NCBI RefSeq assembly: GCF_963678635.1
Contig: NC_087065.1
Location: 33,229,679 to 33,293,678 of the forward strand
Reading direction: 5' to 3'
DNA length: 64,000 nucleotides
DNA from: Symsagittifera roscoffensis
Taxonomy: Eukaryota > Xenacoelomorpha > Acoela > Convolutidae
Positions 27,488 to 37,816 of this stretch are shown here, in pieces. The translations under genes were made by a program, and so were the position numbers. Every line of letters starts with the position of its first letter. The stretch's first letter is position 1. The notes beneath the pieces were generated by a model. The model ran no database searches, was not told where the DNA came from, and was given only the letters and a program-made list of their open reading frames with translations.

Positions 27488-28720
27488 TTGGTGAAAGTGC
27501 ATAAAGTGAATACCCCATTAAGACCGGTCCTCTCCTTGCCTGGTAGCTCTTATTATAACTTGACCAAGGTTCTTGCTAAATTTTTTGAGAAAATTGAGGG
27601 CGCAAACATCGAAACCAACTCACTAGATGCGAGAGAAATCTTAGAGAGCACTAATCTTGAGCCCAATGAAAACTTGATATCTCTAGATGTGAAGAGTTTG
27701 TACACAAATGTTCCATTGAAAGAAGCGATAGACATAGCTCTGAGAAAACTGTATGAGCAAGTTGAACCACCATCAATTGCTAGGAAAACCATGAAGAGAC
27801 TGTTGAACATGGCAGTTAGTCAAGTCCATTTCAAGTGCAATGAAACATGGTACGTTCAGAAAGATGTTTTGGCAATGGGGGCATCTCTTGCCGTTATTTT
27901 AGCAAATCTTTGGCTGAAGCAGTACGAAACTGCACTATCAAGGGATATTCCCGAAATGTTTTTGCCCGAGAAAGATCTTCACGGAATATGTCCCGAGTGC
28001 AATAAGAAAGTCATGTACAGGTCAAAAGGTGTAGAATGTGAATGCTGTTTGAACTGGTATCACGTAAAATGCGGTGATATATCAGATGATGAGTATCGAA
28101 ATATAAGTGAAACCGTCTGGTACTGCAGAAAATGCATCGCAATAAGGGAGAAAAATAAGTCAGGGCAACAATCTAAATTGTTTCTCCGTTACGTTGATGA
28201 TATAGTGAGAACAGTGAAGGGTGATCCTGAAAAAGTGCTACGGGCTGCAAACTTACTACATCCAAACTTTCAGTTCACAATAGAGACACCAAACACAAAC
28301 GGAACTTTGGCATTTTTGGATTTACAAATTAGTATTGACAAAAGCAGGAAAATTAGCTGTGGGTGGTATCAAAAACCAACAGATACAGGTACCATACTCA
28401 GTTTTAGAAGCTGCGCCCCCCTTCAGTACAAGAGAAGTGTGATTGAAGGAACTGTTCACCGGGTTTTCCGCAGTACGTCATCATGGGAAGAATATGATAA
28501 AGCCATGAAAATCAACCGTGAGCAGTGGTTGGATAACCAATATCCGGAAAGTTGGTCGTCGCGGGTTGCATCCCATGCCCTTGAAAAGATCATCAGCGAG
28601 GGCAAAAACAAAAAGAACATGGCTGAGAAAAAGAAGCCCTGTGATTATAGCAGTGATTCACCACCCATCTTGATGGTCCAATATAGGGGGAATCACAGTC
28701 AGACATTAGCAAAAAAATAG
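27488..28720 (+). CDS. PLE copy B reverse transcriptase core with an inserted PHD finger
   Basis: 410 codons. Palm motifs in order: YGLVKVHK...PLRPVLSLPGS (RT2, beginning just upstream); LISLDVKSLYTNVP (first catalytic Asp, residue 67); AMGASLAVILANLWL (motif B, residues 129-143, normally AMGSPLSP); and LRYVDDIV (catalytic YVDD, residues 235-238). After that come LAFLDLQI and the thumb. Between motif B and YVDD lies an insertion of about 70 residues with a complete C4HC3 PHD pattern: C168, C171, C184, C187, H192, C195, C213, C216. The downstream reading frame stays open to 28,720. In other PLEs motifs B and C are separated only by a short loop. Confidence 0.88.
   Translation: MVKVHKVNTPLRPVLSLPGSSYYNLTKVLAKFFEKIEGANIETNSLDAREILESTNLEPNENLISLDVKSLYTNVPLKEAIDIALRKLYEQVEPPSIARKTMKRLLNMAVSQVHFKCNETWYVQKDVLAMGASLAVILANLWLKQYETALSRDIPEMFLPEKDLHGICPECNKKVMYRSKGVECECCLNWYHVKCGDISDDEYRNISETVWYCRKCIAIREKNKSGQQSKLFLRYVDDIVRTVKGDPEKVLRAANLLHPNFQFTIETPNTNGTLAFLDLQISIDKSRKISCGWYQKPTDTGTILSFRSCAPLQYKRSVIEGTVHRVFRSTSSWEEYDKAMKINREQWLDNQYPESWSSRVASHALEKIISEGKNKKNMAEKKKPCDYSSDSPPILMVQYRGNHSQTLAKK
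27989..28135 (+). other. PHD-type zinc finger inside PLE RT palm
   Basis: CPEC, twelve residues, CECC, then LNWYH, VKC, seventeen residues, CRKC, with a conserved WY before the last pair. Spacing C-2-C-12-C-2-C-4-H-2-C-17-C-2-C fits a PHD finger (C4HC3), not a RING (C3HC4) or CCHC knuckle. PHD fingers usually bind histone H3 tails; here that is only an inference. Confidence 0.85.
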
Positions 28721-28734
28721 TGCGCGATAGCACC

Positions 28735-29115
28735 AATGCGCTGATAATATTCACAACGAGGAAATTGAAAACTTGTATGTCTCTCTAAAATCCTCCATTT
28801 CCAGTGAACTGAAATCAAAAGTGGTGTACAGACTTGAATGTTGTGGGTGCAAATCCATCTATTTTGGCCAGACGGTCCGACATCTCACCACAAGGATTGA
28901 GGAACACCGAAAAGAGGATGTCCCCAAGTTGGACAGCATATAAGGCAGTGTGGTAGTGAGCGTGGTAAGTCTGAGTTTAATTGGAAAATAATCGAACAGG
29001 CGTCCAGCAGCATCAAGTTACTTACATTAGAGGCGTTGCACATTGAGAAAGAGAGACCGGCAATTAACACGCGCGACGAGTTTAGAAGTAGGGAGCTGAC
29101 ACTAAGGCTAAAGTT
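28735..29115 (+). pseudogene. PLE copy B GIY-YIG endonuclease domain
   Basis: Reads ELKSKVVYRLECCGCKSIYFGQTVRHLTTRIEEH, the PLE version of GIY-YIG with a CxxC-like pair and the conserved R and H. A frameshift at about 28,940 follows, then SEFNWKIIEQ and LLTLEALHIEKERPAINTRDEF with the conserved Glu and Asn. This domain nicks target DNA during PLE integration. The frame from the RT is also broken near 28,720. Confidence 0.85.
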
Positions 29116-29396
29116 CTAGAATCAAAAAATTCTGGCTAAAACAACAAAATTTTGAAACAACTTACATGGTAGCATAAAAATTAGCCACAATATGAAAATG
29201 TGAAAATAAAAATGAAGAAAACTCTCAAAAATTTGTGACAAAATGTTTTGAAATGTTACATAATAGTTGTTACATAATTTCAGTGATATTTGTAAAGTTT
29301 TGATTGGTTGAATTTTTAAAATTTTGAAGTAATGATGTTTGTGACACTTTTTATGATCTTTGGTCATTTTGTACAGATAGTTTAGAATTTTTAAAA

Positions 29397-29428
29397 CCTG
29401 AGGATGCACAAAATGTGCGAAAACGTTT
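29397..29428 (+). ncRNA. Hammerhead-like core in PLE 3'UTR (candidate)
   Basis: CTGAGGA, then T and the stem GCAC/GTGC around a five-base loop, then GAAA. This matches the order C3-U-G-A-N-G-A, stem II, G-A-A-A of hammerhead ribozymes, with one extra base before stem II. Equivalent tails: 34,319-34,645 (CTGAAGA) and near 23,830 (CTGAAAA), the latter two damaged. PLEs are known to carry hammerhead motifs. Stems I and III and the cleavage site were not established. Confidence 0.45.
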
Positions 29429-29639
29429 GTTTGAATTTACAATTTTACTGCATTCTCAAAACTAATTTGTAAACCCAAAAATGCCAATTTTCCATTTGTG
29501 TTTGGTGTCTCAATTTTGAACTGTAAGTTTGGTTGTAGTAAGTTTGCTGCCCGAAGCGCTTTTTCAGGACCAGCCTTCACTGTTCTCACTATATCCTGAA
29601 CGTAACGGAAAAAATGTTAGCTTGCTGCACTGACTTATT

Positions 29640-29830
29640 TTTCTCCCTCATGGCGATGCATTTTCTACAGTACCAGACGGTTTCACCTATTTTTTGATAC
29701 TCATCAATTGATATATTACCGCTTTTTTTTGATACCTGCTCAAACAGTATATTATTCCACGCTTTTTGACCTGTACGCGACCTTCTTTTTGCACTCGGGA
29801 CATAATCCATTAAGATCTTTGTCGGGCATA
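29640..29830 (-). pseudogene. PLE copy A: decayed PHD insertion in the RT
   Basis: On the minus strand LNGLCPECKKKVAYRSKS is followed by frame breaks, then ISIDEYQKIGETVWYCRKC and REKNKS. This lines up with the PHD insertion of copy B (CPEC...ETVWYCRKC). It shows that the insertion predates the divergence of the two copies. Confidence 0.8.
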
Positions 29831-31373
29831 AACATTTCACGAATATCCCTCGATAGTGCAGTTTCATACTGCTTCAGCTAAAGGTTTGCTAAAATAATGG
29901 CAAGAGATGCCCATTGCCAAACCATCTCTCGGAACGTACCATGTTTCATTTCAATTGAAATGGACTTGATTAACGGCCATGTGCAGTAGTCTATTCATGG
30001 TTTTCCTAGCAATTGAGGTGGTTCATCCTGCTCATAGACTTTTTTCAGAGCTAAGTCTTTTGCTTCTTTGAAGGGAACATTTGTATACAAACTCTTCACA
30101 TCTAGAGATATCACAATTTCATAGGGCTCAATACTTATGCTCTCGAAGATTTATCTCGCTTCTAGTTAGTTTGTTTTGATGTTTGCGCCCTCAATTTTCT
30201 CAAACAATTTTGCAAGAACCTTGTTCAGATTATAATAGGAGCTACCAGGCAATGAGAGGACCGGTCTCAATGGGGTATCCTCTTTATGCACCTTCGCCAA
30301 CCCATAAAACCTGGCGGGCTGCCCCCCAGTAGACCTCATTCTTGTGTAGAGATTTCCACTTATTTCCTCTTTTTTTTCTCATAGACAACAACTCATTATT
30401 GATATATGTTTCTATCTTCATAACAATCGCATCACGTGTTCATTTGCTTTTGCTGAACTGATTTGAATCTAATAAATCAGATAACTTGTTCTCGTAGGCA
30501 TCCTTCCTCATTGCATAAAAACCCACGCCCTTGTCAACGGTACCGCAACTAATCCAATACTCTACAGATACTTTCGGGCCTTCTCAACACCCTTGTCAGA
30601 TAGGGTTTGTTTCACCCTTTTAGCGTAGTTTTTTTGTCACCGCTTCAATCTCACAATTGGCCTGCCCAGCGAGTTTGCGATTTTTGAGATCCGAAAGAAA
30701 GATGTCAACATCAGCGAGAAAGTGTGTCTCATTAAATTTATCCCTGACAGGATGTTTCGGCCCTAATGCCAACACTTGTTGTGCCCAATCTGGTAATTAA
30801 ACAACCTCAAGAGTTTTTACCGAACCCTCACCTTGCTTCCCAAGAGGTTGATCTTGCTTTTCTGATGGTTTCATTAGCTTCTTTAGATGGGTCTCCTTAA
30901 CTGTTGTTGTTGTTGTTTGTCTTTGTCCCCTGAGACATAATTGTTTCATTACCGAAGGCCATAACTTCTCATCTACACCCCTTTGCACTGCGCCTCTTGC
31001 CCTTTCTAATTTGGCTTCGACGTTTTTCTCATCTGTCCTGGTCTTGTTCATCTCCGTTCTTTGAAGTTTTGTCTGAAATTTGTGTACTACTTGGTTCGAA
31101 AACACCCCGTGTTCCGGTACCCTGAAACTCAAAAAATTAGGTATAATGTCGTTTTTTAGACAAACTCTCAGAAAGTTAACACGTTGGTGACAGTTGATAA
31201 ATTTAACATATTTGGAAGCATAATCATGGACTAATTTCCAAATGAGTTTCTTTTTTAAAGTCCAAATCAAGATTCAAGGTGGGAGTACAACTGTGTTCAT
31301 TGTTTTGCAGGCCACGAGGAAAAAACCTCACGTGACACAAAGCAATACAACCTCAAAAACCTGGGTATAAAGT

Positions 31374-33299
31374 CGTTTTCTAGACAAACTTTCAGAAATT
31401 TAACACGTTGGTGACAGTTGATAAATTAAACATAAATGGAAGCATAATCACGGACTAATTTCCAAATGAGTTTCTTTTTTAAAGTCCAAACCAAGATTTG
31501 AGGTGGTAGTACAACTGTGCTCATTGTTTTGCGGGCCACGAGGGAAAAGCCTGACGTGACACAAAGCAACACAACCTCAAAAACTTGGGTAAAAAGTTGT
31601 TTTCTAGACAAACTGTCAGAAATATAACACGTTGGTGACTTTTGATAAATTTAACATAAATGGAAGCATAATCACGGACTAATTTCAAATGAGTTTCTTT
31701 TTTAAACCCAAATCAAGATTAAAGGTGGGAGTACAATTGTGCTCAGTGTTTTGCAGACCTTGAGTAAAAAACCTCACCTGACACAAAGCAACACAACCTA
31801 AGGTGGTTCTTAGACCTATTTTTTACGAGGAAGCGAATGGGCCTATCCCGGAAGCTCTACGAGCAAGCTTTGTTAACTTCCAAGCCAACTGAAGCAACTT
31901 CGTCAGTTTTGGACCTCATTTTGAGCTTGTTTACGGCTCGGGTCATAACTTTTGAACCACCGGTCGCACAGCTCCCATCTTTTTCATGCAACTGACCATC
32001 AAACCATATCTAACCTTGCTAAGAAAGAAAAAAATCTGTGCCAGCACTCCTTCAAGCTCAAACAAGCGTTTTAGAGCCCTGAGACCCCCATTTTCAGCTC
32101 AAAATAGGGGTCTTCCGCTTCGATCAGTAGCTCCTGCAGCTCAACCAAGGGTCGCGCAAGCTCATCTAAGGTGGTTCTTAGACCTATTTCTCACGAGGAA
32201 GCAAATGGGCCTATCCCGAAAGCTCTACGAGGAAGCTTTGTTATTTTCCAAGCCAACTGAAGCAACTTCGTCAGTTTTGGACCCCATTTTGAGCTTGTTT
32301 ACGGCTCGGGTCAAAAAATTGAATTGGGTATAATGTCGTTTTCTAGACGAACTCTCAGAAATTTAAGACGTTGGTGACAGTTGATAAATTAAACATAAAT
32401 GGAAGCATAATCACGGACTAATTTCCAAATGAGTTTCTTTTTTAAAGTCCAAACCAAGATTTGAGGTGGTAGTACAACTGTGCTCATTGTTTTGCGGGCC
32501 ACGAGGGAAAAGCCTGACGTGACACAAAGCAACACAACCTCAAAAACTTGGGTAAAAAGTTGTTTTCTAGACAAACTGTCAGAAATATAACACGTTGGTG
32601 ACTTTTGATAAATTTAACATAAATGGAAGCATAATCACGGACTAATTTCAAATGAGTTTCTTTTTTAAACCCAAATCAAGATTAAAGGTGGGAGTACAAT
32701 TGTGCTCAGTGTTTTGCAGACCTTGAGTAAAAAACCTCACCTGACACAAAGCAACACAACCTAAGGTGGTTCTTAGACCTATTTTTTACGAGGAAGCGAA
32801 TGGGCCTATCCCGGAAGCTCTACGAGCAAGCTTTGTTAACTTCCAAGCCAACTGAAGCAACTTCGTCAGTTTTGGACCTCATTTTGAGTTTGTTTACGGC
32901 TCGGGTCATAACTTTTGAACCACCGGTCGCACAGCTCCCATCTTTTTCATGCAACTGACCATCAAACCATATCTAACCTTGCTAAGAAAGAAAAAAATCT
33001 GTGCCAGCACTCCTTCAAGCTCAAACAAGCGTTTTAGAGCCCTGAGACCCCCATTTTCAGCTCAAAATAGGGGTCTTCCGCTTCGATCAGTAGCTCCTGC
33101 AGCTCAACCAAGGGTCGCGCAAGCTCATCTAAGGTGGTTCTTAGACCTATTTCTCACGAGGAAGCAAATGGGCCTATCCCGAAAGCTCTACGAGGAAGCT
33201 TTGTTATTTTCCAAGCCAACTGAAGCAACTTCGTCAGTTTTGGACCCCATTTTGAGCTTGTTTACGGCTCGGGTCAAAAAATTGAATTGGGTATAATGT
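31374..33299. repeat. 963-bp tandem duplication inside PLE copy A, with TAAGGTGG repeat
   Basis: Units 31,374-32,336 and 32,337-33,299; matching open frames (31,611/32,574 and 31,986/32,949) are offset by exactly 963 bp. Within each unit a segment starting TAAGGTGGTTCTTAGACC and ending TACGGCTCGGGTCA occurs twice, 368 bp apart (starts 31,799, 32,167, 32,762 and 33,130). About 190-230 bp pieces of the PLE ORF1-RT junction are also repeated. The 115-codon ORFs here are by-products of the repeat. Confidence 0.85.
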
Positions 33300-33373
33300 C
33301 GTTTTCTAGACGAACTCTCAGAAATTTAAGACGTTGGTGACAATTGATAAATTTAACATATATTGAAGCATAA

Positions 33374-34176
33374 TCAAGGACTAATTTTTAAATGAGTTTC
33401 TTTTTTAATGTCCAAATAAAGATTGGAATTGGGAGGACAACTGTGCTCATTGTTTTGCAGGCCATGAGGAATAAACCTCACATGACACAAAGCAACACAA
33501 ATAACACAACTCCAACTCGCACTCTCCGTTGAAGCATCCTCGTCCGTCGACCCAACTGTTTCGTCGCCTCTGCTCACCGGTCTACTTCTCTCCGTCGTCC
33601 TTCTCGTTTTCGATTACTTTTTTGCGTTTGAACGAAGCTTCGACAAAACCGCTGGCAGGTTGTCTTGTTGTTCGAACAAAAGACCAAAAACTTTAGCTCC
33701 AGCTGGACGTCCTGGTGCAGTGCCTGATATTCGTTCATCAGCTCCGTTCCTTTCTTCCTCTTTGAAATGAGACACCTCGTAATAGGAATGACATGAAAAC
33801 TCGAGCTGATCAGCTGGGTGCTGCTAGCTGGTGTACTGTTTCTCTGACATTATTCAATTGCGCTGATATTTGTCAGTGTCTTCAGGAGTTCTGCCAATTG
33901 CTCTGCAGTGCAAGCTCTGTGATTGTTTGTGGGGTGGCTGTTGATAGAAATTTTGATGATGTCGTGTAACCCACCACCTGACTTTTATCTGCTAGAGGTG
34001 CCCTGCAGAGTAGGCTTGCGAGGTTCTTCAGTAGGTTCGTGGTGTTCGGGCTTAAAGATAGTCCCGGAATAGCCAATGATTAGGGCAGAATTGTTTCTTT
34101 TCTGGGTTGTTAAGTTGTTCCAGGCTGTGGTAGAGGGAGATAGCCGGTACAATGTAGACCATTTCAATTCTAACAT
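33374..34176 (-). pseudogene. PLE copy A ORF1 remnant
   Basis: Broken frames match copy B ORF1: MLELKWSTLYRLSPSTTAWN, IPGLSLSPNTTN, LASLLCRAPLADKSQVV, and downstream QALHQDVQLELK-like and TVGSTDEDASTES segments. At least three frameshifts. It supports ORF1 as a genuine family component. Confidence 0.75.
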
Positions 34177-34318
34177 GGTAAAATGTAAAAAGATTTAAAA
34201 AAACGGAAGATTTTTCCACTATTAAAAAGGAAAAAAATTACGTGTCCTTGTAGGAAAGACTGTAATTGAGAATTGGCTCAAAGCCGAAAGGTTTCAAAAT
34301 TTTGCATCTAAATGATTT

Positions 34319-34645
34319 GAGTATGCGTTAAAATATTGAATTCAAAAAAACGTTTTGGCGCAATTTTGTGCATCTTCAGGTTTTAAAAATCTAAGCTATC
34401 TTTACAAAATGATCAAAGATTATATAAAAGGGTCATACACAATATTATTTAAAAACTTAAAAAACTTGACCAATCACAATTTCACAATTACTACTGAAAT
34501 CATTTAACAATTATTATGTAACAATTTTAGTCATCGGTCACATTTTTTGTTATTAATTTCGTTTTGTCGCTAATTTCATGCTTACATGTAATTTATTTCA
34601 ATGTTTTTTGCTTAAGCCAAAAATTTTCGATTCTGGACTTGGAGC
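34319..34645 (-). mobile_element. PLE tail abutting copy A 5' end (pseudo-LTR)
   Basis: The sequence equals the PLE 3'UTR end seen at 23,790-24,110 in the same orientation (TGCGTTAAAAT, CGTTTT...GTGCAT, AGGTTTTAAAAATCTAA, TTTTCGATTCTGGA). It sits directly upstream of the 5' end of copy A. This head-to-tail partial duplication is the usual Penelope pseudo-LTR layout. Confidence 0.75.
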
Positions 34646-34786
34646 CTTAGTAACAGAGATTACAGTCAGGAATATCATAGTAACAGAGGTTACAATCAGG
34701 AGTCTTTTCATCACGTATTCAGTCATCATCCTAGGATTTTTCTAGATATGGAAAAGTGAGAGATTGAGAAAACCAACAACACCTGC

Positions 34787-35960
34787 ATGTAACCGTCGTT
34801 GCGTACGTCACATATGAGGTTAAGAGAAATAGGCCCTATAACCATTGGCTCAAGAGTCAGGGACATTACCTCTTGTGTTTTTGTACCTCATTCTGTCGGA
34901 GCCAATTCGGTTTGCTTAATACATGGGATATCAAGATCGTGTTACAGCTTAGAAGCCACCAACAAAATACACTCAAAAAATACCAAAAACCCCATGGCTA
35001 GGTCTCTTAATATCTAAAACACAGGAACGCCGTTAAAAGTAGGGTTGGGAACTCAAGCAAATATCATTAGTTTTTATGGGACAGTGGACCTTTGATCCAT
35101 TCACATGGAACAATCTAATACCCGCCATATCTCAAAATGACAGAGAAAAATAAACTCAAGAAATTGAAATCAATTTTCGCATAGTGACACGACTCTAGAA
35201 TCAAGTTAGAAAAATAATTAAAGTAACTCTAGAAGTTTGGGAAAATAACTAGTAGTTTAAGCTCGAGTGGTTTTCTTGTCGGGAATATTGGGTCGCTTCA
35301 CTCGTCGACAAGCCCAGTCAAAGTTCTCTTTTCTCCAGTAATAACACTCTCGCAATAATTCTCGACGTTCTATATCGGGATCAAAACAGCTCTACGCTAT
35401 TTGATTTTTGTTAGACAAGAGTTTTTTTTATGTTTAAGCTATATTGTATAAAGCGTATCAGTTACTAGATAAAAGAAAGTCCCTAAACAGACATTTTATT
35501 TTGTGGATTTTAATATTGTTACTACGCAGAGCAAATCTCGTGATCGGAATAACAAAAATAGCATACCATCAATCGGCTTTGAGATCATTAATAACGAAAC
35601 ATTACGTAACAGAAAATAAACAATCTTGTAAGGATAATTGCTTTTATCATCATTGTTCTGTCTGATTCGAAAATGCTTAATTTTGAAAATGGAAGCAAGA
35701 AATATCACGATAAAATTTCTTTCCGCAGTACATCTTTCTGAAAATTCCACGTAAAGTCAAATTTCTCGCAATTATTAATGGGCTGTTCTGATCTCTTTTC
35801 CTTTTTCATTTCAGTCGCTGCGATAAACTTGAGCATGACATGGCCAATACGATTTTTTCCAAAAAACCATTCCACCCAAAAAAAAATCGAGATAAATTTT
35901 AAGGATATGGCCGACTGGCACACACTCCCCAGATTCAAGATCGATGTCCTCATCGCGCAT
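34787..35960 (+). repeat. Left flanking direct repeat of the 35-56 kb block
   Basis: Starts TGTAACCGTCGTTGCG, then CACATATGAGGTTAAGAGA, a CAGTGGACCTTTGATCC stretch, CTCGAGTGG, and, on the minus strand, the shared peptide MLKFIAATEMK. A diverged direct copy occurs at 55,330-56,110. Together they may be the terminal repeats of an old LTR-type element, but I did not find clean ends or a target duplication. Confidence 0.55.
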
Positions 35961-35999
35961 TGTCGTCAAGTCTGTGAGCCTCCAGAAAATTGAGTGCAT

Positions 36000-37413
36000 C
36001 TCGAGATACGGTGCCAGTTGTCATTTACAGAACTTTGCAGCTAACAGAATATTATCTATATTTCCAAATTTCACAGCCATATAAAATTTTCACTCTAAAG
36101 CTAAACAGCAATCCAAATCTTCATCCAACTGCACTCTGGACTTCATCTTAAGGAGCCGCTTAAAACTTTTTTGATCAACCCAGTCAGAAAATTGTCACGC
36201 AAAATTTTGAAGCCCCGGTTCCCTTTTCCTACTCAAGACTCAAGAATCCTCCCCGTGTACCTGACCTTCGAGGTACAGTGCCCAGAAGAGCTCGACACCG
36301 TGACTTGCATTGACAATTTTTCTTCATCCTCTCAGCTGATCAGGATTTCTTCCCATGCCTTCAGTTACTCCACTCTTTCTGTTCCTGCAGTCTTTCGGGA
36401 TGGTTCGGTAGCTTTTTTTACCATCACTCGATTCAATCTAAAGGAAAGATGTAGGCTCAAGCTCACGTTCTTCCTCCAGTATTGACTCTCTCGCTTTAGT
36501 AATTTCTCTTTATAATTTGCCAGTCCGTTTTCATTCCGTGGTTTTTTCAATGCGATGGGTAAGCAGAGGCCTCTGGTAAGCCTCTGGCCCTATTTTCGCC
36601 AGGAAATCACAATACTCATTTTGATGCTTCTTCATGTGGTTATTGGTCAAGAGTTACAATCAAGAGGTCAATGTCGCCCTGAACCACGAAAAAATCGCAC
36701 TCAACTCCAGACACGCTTCACTTCTATCGGTATGGCGATTACCTTGCAAACAGTCTCAAATAACTCGAGAATCCTGCTGTAATCGATCGCATGTCTCGTT
36801 TCCACGGTCGGCGCTTTCGACTCTCGGTACTTCATCACTTTCTACTCAATCCATCGCAGTGCCAACATCGAACTTACCATGAAGATGGTCACCTTCCGTT
36901 GATGATCTGGTAATCCTATCGTACGGATTTCCTCAATTTCACTGTCAAGCAGAGGTTGCTCTTCTCCGGATACCAAACGGTCCGTGCCACGCAATGACAT
37001 AGATAATCTCCATGTGTCAAGTTAATACTCCTGAGGTTGCGTTCTCCAGATACTTCAAGCAAAGGTTCGAACTCCATCATCTCCGTATAGATAGAGTAAT
37101 TTTCGTCAACAGCAGGGACATTATTCAGTACCTTGCCCCTCGTACTCTGATTTTCAAAGTCACTGGTATTCTCCTTCTCAAGACTCAACAGTTCTTCTCC
37201 CCAACTACCACTCAAGTCCTCTGTCCTGGAAGAAGGCACTGCTCCCCATATTTTCAAAAGCAGTTAGTGCGAGTGATGTGACATTCTCGCCATTCGTACA
37301 CACATGGGTACCGAGAAGGTCTTGTCAATCATCACCCTCTGGCTGGACGTCTCAACCATCGCCATATGCAATGGGTAATGGCTTATGCAGAAGTTTGCCA
37401 TCACCGATCCCAC
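36000..37413. other. Unassigned region, minus-strand ORF remnants
   Basis: Plus strand strongly pyrimidine-rich. A minus-strand frame at 37,257-36,916 (113 codons) has no recognised domain. No RT motif was found here. Confidence 0.4.
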
Positions 37414-37794
37414 CTATGTCTTCCCGTTCATTGGCAAGCTATAGGCCTCACTCACTGGGAACTCCATTTCTGCTTTCAAGCCCACCTTCCATCCCTTGAT
37501 GTGTTTCTGAAACATCTGCAATACTCCAGGCCAGGATTCCACACTCAATGCCGTGACTAGATGGTGTTCAGATTCTAGCATCTCTAGCGACTCCACACTA
37601 CACAATCTCGAGAAGAATCCTAGTGCCGTCGCCAAGTTCACAGTGGTACTCATATAACAATCAACTAAGATTTTTACCTCACACTTCTCCTTCTCTGCAA
37701 CATCACCGAACCACGTGGCCAAGTCTCTTCTCTCGAATGACCGAATTCCCACGCACGATTGTCCGTCACATGAGTGCCTTTGGCCTGGTGACAT
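37414..37794 (-). pseudogene. Unassigned ORF remnant (126 codons)
   Basis: Begins MSPGQRHSCDGQSCVG, contains EKCEVKILVDCYMSTTVNLATALG and VLQMFQKHIKGWKVG. It directly follows the 236-codon frame at 38,527-37,817 on the same strand, separated by a short gap and a frame change, so both may be parts of one decayed protein. No family recognised. Confidence 0.4.
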
Positions 37795-37816
37795 CCTGAT
37801 CCGTTCTTTGGTCTAT

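Larger units (their letters stand above)
25591..29460 (+). mobile_element. Penelope-like element copy B (3.87 kb), with ORF1, RT with internal PHD finger, and GIY-YIG
   Basis: Flanked by a 13-bp target duplication with one mismatch: ACTATTTTGTAAA (25,578-25,590) and ACTAATTTGTAAA (29,461-29,473). It inserted into the RT region of minus-strand copy A. The 5' end (TGCGTTAAAAATTTGTAAAT) is an inverted version of its own 3' end (TTTACAATTTTACTGCA), a known sort of Penelope terminal arrangement. Order: 5'UTR, ORF1 (25,869-26,435), RT N-terminal part (26,482-27,429), RT core with PHD insertion (27,488-28,720), GIY-YIG domain (28,735-29,115, frameshifted), 3'UTR with a hammerhead-like core. It is near-complete but carries a few frame breaks. 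Confidence 0.9.
29461..34318 (-). mobile_element. Penelope-like element copy A, 5' half (ORF1 and RT), expanded by internal duplications
   Basis: Minus-strand PLE from its 5'UTR (about 34,318) through ORF1 remnants (34,176-33,374), RT N-terminal region (31,270-30,797, then decayed to 30,350), RT core (30,340-29,590) and the start of the thumb, stopping at ACTAATTTGTAAA (29,461-29,473), where copy B is inserted. Many frameshifts. Its RT core also carries the PHD insertion (29,640-29,830). The 31.37-33.30 kb interval is a 963-bp tandem duplication with an unrelated repeat inside, so copy A is longer than copy B. Confidence 0.82.

Noticed and set aside
31986-32333. 115-codon plus-strand ORF, present twice
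   Set aside because: It lies within the TAAGGTGG repeat inside the duplicated 963-bp unit; duplication, not selection, explains its repetition.
35496-36550. Short ORFs inside and next to the left flanking repeat as genes
   Set aside because: The only shared peptide (MLKFIAATE-K) follows from the repeat duplication; the frames are otherwise broken.
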